A DNA stretch of 50,556 nucleotides from Gemmatales bacterium. GTDB lineage: Bacteria > Planctomycetota > Planctomycetia > Gemmatales > HRBIN36. The position numbers were made by a program, and so were the translations under genes. The stretch spans positions 1-50,556 of the forward strand of contig JANWVZ010000003.1 of assembly GCA_025056555.1 (NCBI GenBank). The letters run 5' to 3'. This document shows positions 1 to 9,800 of the stretch, one piece after another (the first letter of the stretch is position 1; the number at the start of each line of letters is the position of its first letter). The notes under the pieces were generated by a model. It was not told the origin of the DNA. It was given only the letters and a program-made list of their open reading frames with translations, and did no database searches.

Positions 1-12
1 CAACACTTGTAG

Positions 13-586
13 GTGGATGCTAATGGCCTGCTGAGGAAGCCATCTTGGGAGGCGACTGTCGCAGATTCTAAGGAACTTACGGCCTATCAGCTTCTCCGCA
101 TCGCGGGTCGCGTAGCATCTATACCTTCCGCGATAGGCCGATATAAATAAGCCTGCGTCGCCCGCCCAGCTCCCTGACGCCTATGGACGCATTGTCCGCT
201 TATATGGGCGCAACCCCCCCGCGCCCCTCGTTGAGTATCTTTTTGAGGAATCGGAGTCGGACGCGGTCTTTGCGCTCGAGAAAGCATATTGCTCTGAGCC
301 AGTTCAGGAAAAGAAGCAACTCGCTGGACTGAAGAAGTCGGTTCACCTGATTGAGAGTTCTGCCTGGCGTATTGAAAATGACCTTGTCCAGTTGGCACAC
401 TTAGACATAGCTAAGAAGGAGATAAATACATTAGCCGATGCTGACGTGTGGTGGAAGCGCAGATACATCGTGCATGCGTTAATGAAGTATCCTTACTTTC
501 GCACGCCGGAATTGGTGAAGAAACTGCAGAACGACCCGCATCCATTGGTGCGCGAGTGGGCGAAGCATATCAAGCTTAATAAATAG
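13..586 (+). pseudogene. HEAT-repeat-like protein, apparently frameshifted; only the 3' part (392..586, TTG start) is in the ORF track
   Basis: Frame 1 from 13 reads VDANGLLRKPSWEATVADSKELTAYQLLRIAGRVASIPSAI..., then frame 2 from 137 stays open to 586: ADINKPASPAQLPDAYGRIVRFIWAQPPAPLVEYLFEESESDAVFALEKAYCSEPVQEKKQLAGLKKSVHLIESSAWRIENDLVQLAHLDIAKKEINTLADADVWWKRRYIVHALMKYPYFRTPELVKKLQNDPHPLVREWAKHIKLNK. Confidence 0.5.
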
Positions 587-1221
587 CAATCTACCGGGGA
601 CCAAATATTTCGCTGTAAGGGAGTAATATGAGTCTTGTTGGTTGCGGAAATTCATCGCGCCGTCAGTAGCGGGATGATCAACAAGCAATTCTGTTCCTAA
701 GCAGAGAAATGTTCAAAGCACTGAGCAATGAACAGTCGGCAGTTGAATGCTCAACCAGCAATCTGGCTCGAGGCACTGGCGCTTTCATAGTGTCATGAGC
801 TGGCCTACCAGCGAGGTATCAACTCATAAGTAGTTCCGTCCCCAGGCGTAAGTAGGATGGTCGTTTCTTGCGAGGGGCCGGCTATCGTGAAGTGGTCGAT
901 CGTCGGTTTGGCCTTTGGGTTCATGCCCAGGCTGCTGAGTTATATAGTCGGTCAGTTAGGAGCCGACTTATTGGTGGCAATGGCGTGCTGGGGATATGAT
1001 ACCATAGCTTTATACTGAGCAGCGCATTAACCCATGCAGTCAACGAGACCTATGTTACCGATAGTAGCTTAACTATCACCTGGTGAAGGGGGACTGGATG
1101 AGTTGTGAGGGAAGAGATCGCGATGCATGTTGGATTGGGAAATTAATGTTCCCGTGAATGGGTCGGAACCGACGCGAAGTTTAGTCAACTGAGAAATAGA
1201 AATCGCGACTAAGCGCCAGTA

Positions 1222-3135
1222 TCAGATCAGGGAAGACGTCGCTGATTCAGTATAAGACATAAGGATAGCAGGTTCCTCGATGCCGTCTAAGGCGGGAAAT
1301 CGGCGGTCGAGGATCAGTTCGGCTAGTTGACGAGCCAAGCGAACATCGTCGTCGGTAAGACGAGAACCGCTCCAGCGTCGGCGGAGTTCACGGCAAAGGA
1401 CGTCTGCGGCGAGGACCCAGGCTTCATCATTTTGCCGGTCGGCCCAGAGTGCGGTGACCAAGACGGTGATGGTATCCTGAATACGTCCCGACATTTCCAT
1501 CATTTTGACCTGGCGGTCAGCCAGACGCAGTTGGTAGCGTCGTAGCATGGCGGAAATTTCCTCGGCATAGCGGGGCAAGACCGCTTCTGCCCACTGGGCA
1601 TGGGGACGCAGTTGACGGTGCAATTGGGGAACGTAGGAAACCAGATGGGGGCGCAGCCGATGGGCGAGCCACCATTGGCCATAAGCCCATAATTCCCTTC
1701 GCAACCGCCAAACATGAAGTGGATTCCACATCCGAAAGGTTTTCATGCCGTAAAGGTTGAGCCGGCGTCCGATAGGCTCGAAGAAGCGTCGGCCATGTTC
1801 CTTAGCTAAGGACTTGAAAAATGCCAAGGCCAACATTTGGCCTTCACCTTCGTAAATGCAGGGAGCGAGGAAATCGTGGACATTATCGCCAAAGAGGTGC
1901 CCGTGCAGAAACGCACGTCCGCCGTGAGTTTTCATGAGAATCTCGATGGCGGACTCTTTCATTGCTTCGCTTCCGAAAATCTTGGCAATAATGCCTTCCA
2001 ACTCGCCGCGATAACCGAGGTCGAGTAACCATGATCCCCATTGGGTAAGAGCGTCAGCGGCGGCGATGTATCCGGCCAACTTGGCCAAGCGAAAGCGTAC
2101 CAACTCGCGAGCGCCAATCGGTTCACCATAAGTGCGACGGAAATGCACCCAAGGTATCAGCGAGGCCAGCATCAGGCGCATGCTTCCCGCGGCTAACGCA
2201 CATAAGGCCAGGCGACCGCGATTCAAGCCGTGATAGGCAATCATCAAACCGTCGCCTCCTGGAGGCTGTAACAGATTTTCCGCGGGTACAAAGAATCGCT
2301 CGAAATGGAGGCCGTTGTTGTAATTGTGAGCCAGGGCATAAAGACCATAATGCACGATGCGAAAGTGTTCGTTTTCCTCGTGGGGTAATTCGACCACGAA
2401 CACTGCCGGCCGATTTTCGAGCAAGGCCACGAGGGCGATCAAACGACCGGGAATGGCATTGGTGATGAAGAGCTTATCACCAGTAATCTCAAAGCCGCCA
2501 GGAACGGGTCGAGCAATTGTGCGTAAGGCGGTGAGGTCCGAGCCGGCATTGGGCTCTGTCAGGGCAAAACCGGAAAGGACTTCGCCGCGCGCCAAACGGG
2601 GCAGGAAGCGTTGTTTCTGTTCGGGCGTGCCGAAGGTCATGAGGGGATCCACCGCACCGATACAGCCGTGGACCGAAGCCAGGCCGGCGATGGTAGCGTC
2701 CAAGGTAGCCATGCGGGTGAGAAACGAGGCAAATTTCGCAAAAGGGATGCCACTACCACCATATTCAGGACTGATCAACAAGCCCCAATAACCAGCTTCG
2801 GCCAACTCCTGCAATAGTGTATCGGAAACTTTGCCCTGAGCATTCCACAAACGATGGGCCTGACGAGCGTTGCGGAGGACCTCATAACAGCGTTCCAGCA
2901 CGGCATCAGACGGGGCCGACTCCGGCGGTGGAGGTCGAAACATGCTGATGGGGACTTGGCCTTCCCACACGGCGCGGTGCACCGGACTATTGACGGTCTG
3001 ATACTGCGGTTGAAAGAGCGCTTCCAATTGCTCATCGGCGCGATCGACCGCTCCGAGCCGGCGGACCTCCTCGGCGCTCTTGCCGGCTTGTGCCAAAGCA
3101 GTCTCCGCGAAGCTGGGCCGACCTGCTTCTGCCAT
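1222..3135 (-). CDS. acyl-CoA dehydrogenase family protein
   Basis: 637 aa; ACAD-like motifs such as GFALTEPNAGSDLTALRT, KLFITNA, KTHGGRAFLHG, IYEGEGQML. Confidence 0.9.
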   Translation of the reverse strand: MAEAGRPSFAETALAQAGKSAEEVRRLGAVDRADEQLEALFQPQYQTVNSPVHRAVWEGQVPISMFRPPPPESAPSDAVLERCYEVLRNARQAHRLWNAQGKVSDTLLQELAEAGYWGLLISPEYGGSGIPFAKFASFLTRMATLDATIAGLASVHGCIGAVDPLMTFGTPEQKQRFLPRLARGEVLSGFALTEPNAGSDLTALRTIARPVPGGFEITGDKLFITNAIPGRLIALVALLENRPAVFVVELPHEENEHFRIVHYGLYALAHNYNNGLHFERFFVPAENLLQPPGGDGLMIAYHGLNRGRLALCALAAGSMRLMLASLIPWVHFRRTYGEPIGARELVRFRLAKLAGYIAAADALTQWGSWLLDLGYRGELEGIIAKIFGSEAMKESAIEILMKTHGGRAFLHGHLFGDNVHDFLAPCIYEGEGQMLALAFFKSLAKEHGRRFFEPIGRRLNLYGMKTFRMWNPLHVWRLRRELWAYGQWWLAHRLRPHLVSYVPQLHRQLRPHAQWAEAVLPRYAEEISAMLRRYQLRLADRQVKMMEMSGRIQDTITVLVTALWADRQNDEAWVLAADVLCRELRRRWSGSRLTDDDVRLARQLAELILDRRFPALDGIEEPAILMSYTESATSSLI

Positions 3136-3175
3136 CGGTTTGTTTTCCTGCCGCGGAGGGCTTCCCCAATAGGTA

Positions 3176-4798
3176 TTATGGTCCTGCCAAGCGCAATAAC
3201 CACCATGCCAGGGCGGCGCCCAGGGTCAAACCGAAAGCAATCCCCAGCCAAATCGGCCAGTTTGACTTCAGCCGTGCCAGAACTGGCGGTGAGTCCGGAG
3301 GAGTGGTGTTTGGCGCGCCTGTGGAGCGGGGTCGGCGCAAGTTCAACTGATTGACCCGCACGGTAGAATCAGCCAAGGTACTCGACTTGTCGGCCGCATG
3401 ACTTCCTCGTGGACCTTGGCTACGACTTCCTCCAAGAACTTCGCTCGAGCTGGGCGTTCTGGCGGGCGTGCCTGTCAAGCTGATCTTGCTCAGTGAGGCT
3501 GAGGCTTCCGACGATACTTCGGTCAGGACCCCCGAACGAGCTTCTGCGGACTTGCCAGTTAACCGCGGTGAACTGGAACTGCCCCCTGTACTAGCCAACG
3601 TTGCCAGCAGTTGGTCGGTCGAAGCCGGTCCGGTAGCGGAAGGTGTGGTTGGTTCCACTCCGGGAGGTGGCAAGAGTCGGCGGAGGTCCACCAAAGGTTC
3701 TAAAGCGCGAGCGACGTCCTCCGGCGTCTGCGGACGGTCTTGCGGTTTCTTGGCCAGCATGGCGTGCAACAGCTGGACAACTTCTCTGGGCACATCGGGG
3801 CGGATGTCGCTAATCGGGTTCGGTATTTTCGTCTGGTGCCATATAAGCTTCTGCGCAACCGTACCTTCGGGAAACGGAGGATGCCCGGCCAGCACATAGT
3901 AAAACGTTGCGCCTAGACTATAGATATCCGCGCGGATGTCAACCACATGGCTGTCTATTGCCTGTTCGGGAGCCAGGTAATCTGCTGTCCCCAGGACTTT
4001 TTCGTCGTATTTGCGAGTGAGAATATCCTGTTCGTCGAGGAAGAATCGCGCCAGTCCCAGATCGAGCAGTTTAACAACTCCCGATCGGCTCACCAACAAA
4101 TTGGCCGGTTTGATGTCACGGTGAATCAGCCCGACGCTGAACGCGTGCTGCAATCCTTTAGCAGCCTGGTAGAGGTAATGCACAGCGCGGGCGACATCGA
4201 AAGGCCCATGAGCCTTGACCAACTCCTGCAAACTGACACCATCTACATATTCCATGACCAGGAAATGCAAGTCTCCTTCCTGATCCAGGTCGTAGGCGCG
4301 GACAACATTAGGGTGGTCTAGAGCGGCAATAGCTTTGGCTTCACGATAGAAGCGTTCCAGGGCGGAACTTTCTCCCGAACGGGAGCGTGGCAACACTTTA
4401 AGCGCCACCAGACGCTTCATGAACTTATGTTCGGCCAAGAATACCATTCCCATGCCGCCGCTGCCCAGCCGACTCAGGATCTTATATTTGCTGATGAAAA
4501 AACCTTTCCACCGGCCTGCCAGTAATTGTTCCGCCTGAAACGGGGTCAAGAGGCCGCGTTGCACCAGCAGATCGGCTAACTGCGCCGGCTCACAAACTTG
4601 ACCGCCGGCGCACACCTCCCGCGCCAAACCGTCTAGCCGCTCGGCTTCGACCAGACCGCTCTTATGTACTAAGTCGAGGAAGGCTTCTAACGTCGCTATG
4701 GCCATAGCTGGCCTTATCCGGCGAGCGATACCCGCCTTCTCCTCGAAGGTTCTCTGGCTTCCTTGCGACGCTCCGTTGCCGGGCCAATTAATCGGCAC
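3176..4798 (-). CDS. serine/threonine protein kinase with C-terminal TM helix (start may be the internal Met near 4705)
   Basis: Kinase motifs LGSGGMGMVFLAEH, HRDIKPANLL, DLGLARFF, GTADYLAPEQ; C-terminal hydrophobic WLGIAFGLTLGAALAWWLL. Confidence 0.92.
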   Translation of the reverse strand: MPINWPGNGASQGSQRTFEEKAGIARRIRPAMAIATLEAFLDLVHKSGLVEAERLDGLAREVCAGGQVCEPAQLADLLVQRGLLTPFQAEQLLAGRWKGFFISKYKILSRLGSGGMGMVFLAEHKFMKRLVALKVLPRSRSGESSALERFYREAKAIAALDHPNVVRAYDLDQEGDLHFLVMEYVDGVSLQELVKAHGPFDVARAVHYLYQAAKGLQHAFSVGLIHRDIKPANLLVSRSGVVKLLDLGLARFFLDEQDILTRKYDEKVLGTADYLAPEQAIDSHVVDIRADIYSLGATFYYVLAGHPPFPEGTVAQKLIWHQTKIPNPISDIRPDVPREVVQLLHAMLAKKPQDRPQTPEDVARALEPLVDLRRLLPPPGVEPTTPSATGPASTDQLLATLASTGGSSSSPRLTGKSAEARSGVLTEVSSEASASLSKISLTGTPARTPSSSEVLGGSRSQGPRGSHAADKSSTLADSTVRVNQLNLRRPRSTGAPNTTPPDSPPVLARLKSNWPIWLGIAFGLTLGAALAWWLLRLAGP

Positions 4799-4970
4799 CT
4801 CTCTCTAGTATAGCTAGGGATTTCCCCGAAGAACAACTCGGGTTGGGTTTCTTATCACAGTGTAATCCTGATGCCGTCGCTGCTGAACAATATTCAAGGG
4901 GTCGGGGCTAGCCACCCGCCCCCTTGCTCCTAAGGAAGTGTGCAGTTCGCGCCTGACTTCTAAGAAAGCA

Positions 4971-5381
4971 TCAGGGTCGATGCTTATCGTGACACTCGTC
5001 GCACTTTTTATCTAACGCCTTAACGGCAGCCAGTACCTCCTTGGCATCTTTCCTGTTAGCAGCCTCCTGTATTTTGGCGACGTCCTGGGTATATTCCTTG
5101 CACAACTTAACCCAACTGGCTTTCGGCCCTTTGGGGGGGTCGTTTTTCTCCATCAGGCTAATCAGGCGGGTGAATTCTTTGGCGTCCTTTTGCAGCTTGG
5201 CCCAATCCGGCTTAGGCTTCTTCGCCTCAGCCTCGATGACGTCCTTGAGGCCTTTCTTGACCCGATGGGTAATGTCCATGATTTCATCCACGCCGGGAAT
5301 ATCTTGCTTCAGCGCGAGCGCCAGGTTGCATAAAGCCAGCAGTGCCAATCCCAGCGTAAGGCAGATCCCAATGCGTTTCAT
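4971..5381 (-). CDS. small secreted protein with CxxCH (cytochrome-like) motif
   Basis: From internal Met: signal peptide MKRIGICLTLGLALLALCNLALA; C-terminal KKCDECHDKH; purine-rich RBS (ggagga) upstream of ATG at 5381. Confidence 0.7.
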   Translation of the reverse strand: MKRIGICLTLGLALLALCNLALALKQDIPGVDEIMDITHRVKKGLKDVIEAEAKKPKPDWAKLQKDAKEFTRLISLMEKNDPPKGPKASWVKLCKEYTQDVAKIQEAANRKDAKEVLAAVKALDKKCDECHDKHRP

Positions 5382-5493
5382 AAGGCTTCCTCCTGTCACG
5401 ATGCTTGCATGCTCGTAAACAGTTCGAGGCAGGTATGCCACAGGCAGGTATTTCCCATAAATACTAATCCACTGCTCCAGCGTCAACGGGTCG

Positions 5494-7443
5494 CTAGGGA
5501 GAAGATGAGCGGGATGGCGATTTTACTTGCAGCACTTGCACCACGTCACTGCCTTCTTCACGGCCTCCCACCAGGACACGCACAGGCACGATGTATTGCC
5601 CAGGCTCGACGTTTGCAGGAATGCTGAACTGAGAGCGGAAGCGGGTCGTTTGTCGCGCGGGCACCCGCACACTTTGGCGCGATGGTTGTTGCTGCCAGGG
5701 CCAGTGCCATTCGACTTCCAGAACTTCGGCCATGGCTCCTGTGTTCTCGACAACCAGCGTGCAGACCAGTTCTTTACCGGCCTGACACTCCAGCACGAAG
5801 GGTTCCACAGCAATGCGATGGGGATTCCAATCTCGCCGATGGTCGCCGCTCACGCACAGCGCGTCAGCAGCTGCCACGGCTGCTTCTGCCCAAAGGACGC
5901 GCCGCCGAAAATCCTCCGCATTGAACTCCATCGCACTGCCGTGTTCCGCCAGGATCCAATCCGGACTTATCTCCAGCACTCGCCTTGCACTCGCGGAATA
6001 ACCATCCGGTAAACCTCGGTTCAAACCCATCCAGCCCCCACTGCCACTGTACTGATCCTGATGAAACCAGTTATCCGCCGTGAACAAACATCGCTTGCCA
6101 TCTATCGTGGTTTCCACTCCCATGGTGTAATAAGTCTGGCCGGGGAGATGATGAAAACGAAAACTGTATTCGCGCCAATACCGCACTTCGCCCGGTTCGG
6201 CAGTCCTTGTGATCCTTACCGGGCGTGGATCTAAGAAGGGATGACGCCACTGCAACGGTGCTCGCAAGGGCTGAGCCACGATATCTAAAGTCCAAACCTC
6301 GCATTGCTGGGCTATGTATTCGGGCAAATCATACACGCCGTCATAATGATCATAATGGGCATGCGAAATCATCACGACCTCAACAGGTCCCAACTTCCTT
6401 TCCCGCTGCAAACGCGCTATCTGTTCCACACTCCGCTTGCCCCATGGATCCACCACTAACAAGCCTCCATGTTTAGATACTAACACATAGGTATTGCCGG
6501 TTAGATAAAGATGGGGAGAAAGGTGCGACCATGGTTTTTCGCCAGCCGTGGCGGATTGTTCCGGGGCTAGGAAACGATAGGAAGGCGGCTGACCGAGTAC
6601 CTGCTTAGTATAGAACTCAAAACTCTTCATTTGCCCCGCTTTCTCGAGCCGCTGAATCGTCAGTTCCAGGGCTTGTGGAATGCTATCTAATATCGGTGCG
6701 CCATGAGCCGGAAGCAGTGCTCGCAGATTACGGCGTGAAAGTTGCCGGAGGGACTCGGCTGCAGGTTTGAGTCCTGCATCGGTCCAGTGATCCCAGTCCG
6801 TCGTGTAAGGTGACCAGATTTTTCCAGGCGCCGCCAAACTGTCCCCACAAAAGGCAATGGCCGCTTGTTCCCCCAAAGGTCTCGCCAGATAACATAAGTG
6901 ATCCCGACTATGGCCTGGCGTGGCTAAGACCTCGAATTGCCATCCCTGCCATTCGAGAGTGTGGCCGTGTTCGAGAGTTAAATCTAACCCATCTATACCT
7001 TGGGGGAGCACTAAGTATGCAGTTCGCGACGACCGCAAGGGTAATACTTCCTGCCAATAACGTTGCACTCCTGCCGGGGTAAGCCAGGCTGCTGCCGCTT
7101 TGGGGCCGCGTATTCTTATTCCCTGGCGCACTAGTTCTGCCGCTTGCCAACAACTGTCGCGGTGGTGGTGCGTGAGCAAGACCATATCAATTTTGGTAAT
7201 TCGGAGCCGCTTCAACAGACTCTGCAGGTCCGCGCCGGCGGGCGCATCTATGACTATTGCGCGGTTCTTCTCGACAATAGCATAGGCTGCTGGCTCTCCC
7301 TGCGAGCGGTAAATTCCTGGCAGGACCTCCTGCCAACCGCTAAGGCCGTTGCTCCCGAAAAAGTCAGACACCCAGTATGCGGAACAGATTGCGCTCAAGG
7401 CCAGCAAGAAGGCTGCCGTCTTCGTTCCTATATGCTCCTTCAT
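5494..7443 (-). CDS. tandem metallo-beta-lactamase-fold hydrolase, signal-anchored, with C-terminal beta-sandwich-like region
   Basis: Two MBL cores: LTHHHRDS...ATPGHSRDH...FCGDS and ISHAHYDHYDG...HLPGQT...FTADNW. Confidence 0.85.
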   Translation of the reverse strand: MKEHIGTKTAAFLLALSAICSAYWVSDFFGSNGLSGWQEVLPGIYRSQGEPAAYAIVEKNRAIVIDAPAGADLQSLLKRLRITKIDMVLLTHHHRDSCWQAAELVRQGIRIRGPKAAAAWLTPAGVQRYWQEVLPLRSSRTAYLVLPQGIDGLDLTLEHGHTLEWQGWQFEVLATPGHSRDHLCYLARPLGEQAAIAFCGDSLAAPGKIWSPYTTDWDHWTDAGLKPAAESLRQLSRRNLRALLPAHGAPILDSIPQALELTIQRLEKAGQMKSFEFYTKQVLGQPPSYRFLAPEQSATAGEKPWSHLSPHLYLTGNTYVLVSKHGGLLVVDPWGKRSVEQIARLQRERKLGPVEVVMISHAHYDHYDGVYDLPEYIAQQCEVWTLDIVAQPLRAPLQWRHPFLDPRPVRITRTAEPGEVRYWREYSFRFHHLPGQTYYTMGVETTIDGKRCLFTADNWFHQDQYSGSGGWMGLNRGLPDGYSASARRVLEISPDWILAEHGSAMEFNAEDFRRRVLWAEAAVAAADALCVSGDHRRDWNPHRIAVEPFVLECQAGKELVCTLVVENTGAMAEVLEVEWHWPWQQQPSRQSVRVPARQTTRFRSQFSIPANVEPGQYIVPVRVLVGGREEGSDVVQVLQVKSPSRSSSP

Positions 7444-7506
7444 GAGATTAGTGTCCCACTAAATCGGCTGGTCCAGACCGGCAGAGGACTGAGGAGCAGG
7501 TCGCTG

Positions 7507-8358
7507 TCATCGGTTCGGCTCCTGCGCGAAATCAATGCGAGGCAGGTATGGAATAAAACCGGCACTATAGGCATCACTTAGCAAGCGTTCGACCGCCTGA
7601 CGCTCTACCGGCCCCGCTCGCAGAGTTCGCTGGTTAACGTACATCTGCACAAATTGACGTCCTTGCTCCCGACTTAGTCCCCGACCAAACTGTAACGCAT
7701 AATCCAGGGCCTCTTCCGGGTGCTTAAGAGCGTACTCTATGCTTTCACGCAACAATCGGACGATTTGGCCGATGACCTCGTCTCCCAAGTCACGACGGAC
7801 GACGTTAGCACCCAAAGGCAGAGGAAGACCCGTTTGTTCAAACCACCATCGGCCTAAATCGGCAACTAAGTATAAGCCCTGCTGGGGATACGTAAGTTGA
7901 CCTTCATGGATGACCAACCCGGCTTCCACAATCCCTTCCTGCACGGCCTGAAGTATCTGATCGAAAGGCATCACACGATAGGAATACCGAACTCCGAGGT
8001 ATAGTTTCAGCAGCAGAAAGGCAGTAGTCAGCACGCCCGGGACTGCAATCGTAGCACGCTCCAAGTCGTGTTTAGACATACTGCTCCGCCCCACCACAAT
8101 GGGGCCATAGCGATCTCCCATACTGAACCCGCTGGGCAACAGAAGATATTTATCCGTCAGATAGGCATAGGCGTGCACGCTTACCGCAGAGACTTCGAGA
8201 TCGCCCCCCAGGCAGCGCTGATTCAGTGTCTGGATGTCCTGCAGTTCGTGCTGAATTTCCAGACCGTCAGTCGCTATCTTACCTTGGGTCAGGGCGTAGA
8301 ACATAAAGGCATCGTCGGCATCAGGACTGTGTCCGATCCGTATTACCTTCTGAGGCAC
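7507..8358 (-). CDS. mqnD: 1,4-dihydroxy-6-naphthoate synthase-like (MqnA/MqnD family), futalosine menaquinone pathway
   Basis: IGHSPDADDAFMFYAL N-terminus, AVSVHAYAYLTDKY, LPLGANVVRRDLG. Confidence 0.8.
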   Translation of the reverse strand: MPQKVIRIGHSPDADDAFMFYALTQGKIATDGLEIQHELQDIQTLNQRCLGGDLEVSAVSVHAYAYLTDKYLLLPSGFSMGDRYGPIVVGRSSMSKHDLERATIAVPGVLTTAFLLLKLYLGVRYSYRVMPFDQILQAVQEGIVEAGLVIHEGQLTYPQQGLYLVADLGRWWFEQTGLPLPLGANVVRRDLGDEVIGQIVRLLRESIEYALKHPEEALDYALQFGRGLSREQGRQFVQMYVNQRTLRAGPVERQAVERLLSDAYSAGFIPYLPRIDFAQEPNR

Positions 8359-8914
8359 ATCGTTCTCCTTGACTTCTTCCCAGTTGTCTCCACTGACGCA
8401 GTTGCTCCAAATATAAAGCGCGCATCTTTAGCAAGTCGTCATCATACCGTCCGTCCTTGAAGTCGAGAAAGCCCCATTCCATAGGCTGATACTTGCCCTG
8501 CTTATAACGTGCTATCAGATCTGCCCAGATACCGTCAGTCAGGTAAATCTTCTGCCCGGCTCTTTTGCAGGACGCCAGCACGATCTTATTATCATCCAGA
8601 TAGCCTATGTCCACGTTCACTAAGCGATTTCCGTCTCGCGCCAGGCACATCTCCAAAGCGGTGGTCAATAACTTATACTCCGCAAGTTTATCGGGCAGCT
8701 GAAGGTGAAGGAAGCTTATCAAGCGGCGATAGAGATTAGGCCCCATCTCCGGCTCATAATAATGCGTAACGTCGAAACGATAATCAACACTGACATAATC
8801 GAGCGGGCCTAACCTTTCTTGCAGCAGAAGCAGCGCACGCTGCAAAGCGGTCAGGTCGGCCCATAGGATGGCGGCGAAAAACTTAACCGGATCAGGAGGC
8901 TGGAGCTTGACCAT
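8321..8914 (-). CDS. DUF4416 family protein
   Basis: VKFFAAILW...YVSVDYRFDVTHYYEPEMGPNLYRRLISF...NVDIGYLDDNKIVLASCK; 38-bp overlap with mqnD. Confidence 0.75.
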   Translation of the reverse strand: MVKLQPPDPVKFFAAILWADLTALQRALLLLQERLGPLDYVSVDYRFDVTHYYEPEMGPNLYRRLISFLHLQLPDKLAEYKLLTTALEMCLARDGNRLVNVDIGYLDDNKIVLASCKRAGQKIYLTDGIWADLIARYKQGKYQPMEWGFLDFKDGRYDDDLLKMRALYLEQLRQWRQLGRSQGERCASEGNTDRTQS

Positions 8915-9722
8915 ACTTCTCTCCGCGTCGCTCCAAAATGTTCAGGGCCTGATGAACGACAGGCAGGGCTATACCAAATATCTGATGAATCTGCCGTGCT
9001 AAGTCGCAAGGCGGTAACTCTTCACGCAGCACACTCTGATGCTTGCGGCGCTGCAGGCGAGTGCCCTTGAGATAGATATGCTCTCCTTCCCGAACTTGTG
9101 TCACTAGCGGATAACGCATCATGTCCCAATCAAAGGACTCATCCCAGACGCGAAGAAATTCGCCCCAGTCCACAGGGCTCGTCTTATAAGTGATGCGAAG
9201 CTGGCGCTCGCCCCGAGGACTGACGATATATAGGTCTAACTTATCATCTGCCGGCCGAGGCATCAGATACACCTGATGGAAAGGCGACCTCAGTTCCAGA
9301 CAATCGGATTTGGGTAGGGGCAGAGGATCGAAGAGCAAAAAGCCTGGATCGAGTAAATGGGGTTGTCCATCTCGCCATAGTAATAGTGCGCAGTGAGTGT
9401 TCGGCCCATACGGACGGTCGGCGAGAATGGGTTGCGCTTGCCAACCCAGCTGGCGTACCAGGTGAAGCAAGGTCGCGGTGAGTGAGAAACAGGTACCACC
9501 TGTGCCCAACCGGATATGATCCCGCAGCACCTCGGCCGGATCAGGGCGAGCTTCAGTAACACGGCCACGCTCGGCTTCTCGGATTATTTTGCTGAGATTT
9601 TCGTAAGGCAACCGCGCAAAGGCGCGACTCACCTGTGCCAGTAACTGATTTGGTTCCTGGCGCAGGTCAATCCCGAAATGTTGCGTAAAATAACAAAGTG
9701 TTTCGTCAGTAATGATTCCCAT
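8892..9722 (-). CDS. arylamine N-acetyltransferase family protein (ORF extends to 9809; likely start MGIITD at ~9722)
   Basis: Catalytic-triad context GTGGTCFSLT, NTHCALLL, LLDPGFLLF. Confidence 0.85.
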   Translation of the reverse strand: MGIITDETLCYFTQHFGIDLRQEPNQLLAQVSRAFARLPYENLSKIIREAERGRVTEARPDPAEVLRDHIRLGTGGTCFSLTATLLHLVRQLGWQAQPILADRPYGPNTHCALLLWRDGQPHLLDPGFLLFDPLPLPKSDCLELRSPFHQVYLMPRPADDKLDLYIVSPRGERQLRITYKTSPVDWGEFLRVWDESFDWDMMRYPLVTQVREGEHIYLKGTRLQRRKHQSVLREELPPCDLARQIHQIFGIALPVVHQALNILERRGEKYGQAPAS

Positions 9723-9800
9723 CGCCGACTCGTCCCGGCGTTTTGATTGCCGTACATTATCATAGGACACTACCTGCCATAGGTAAATCAAGGCAGGACC

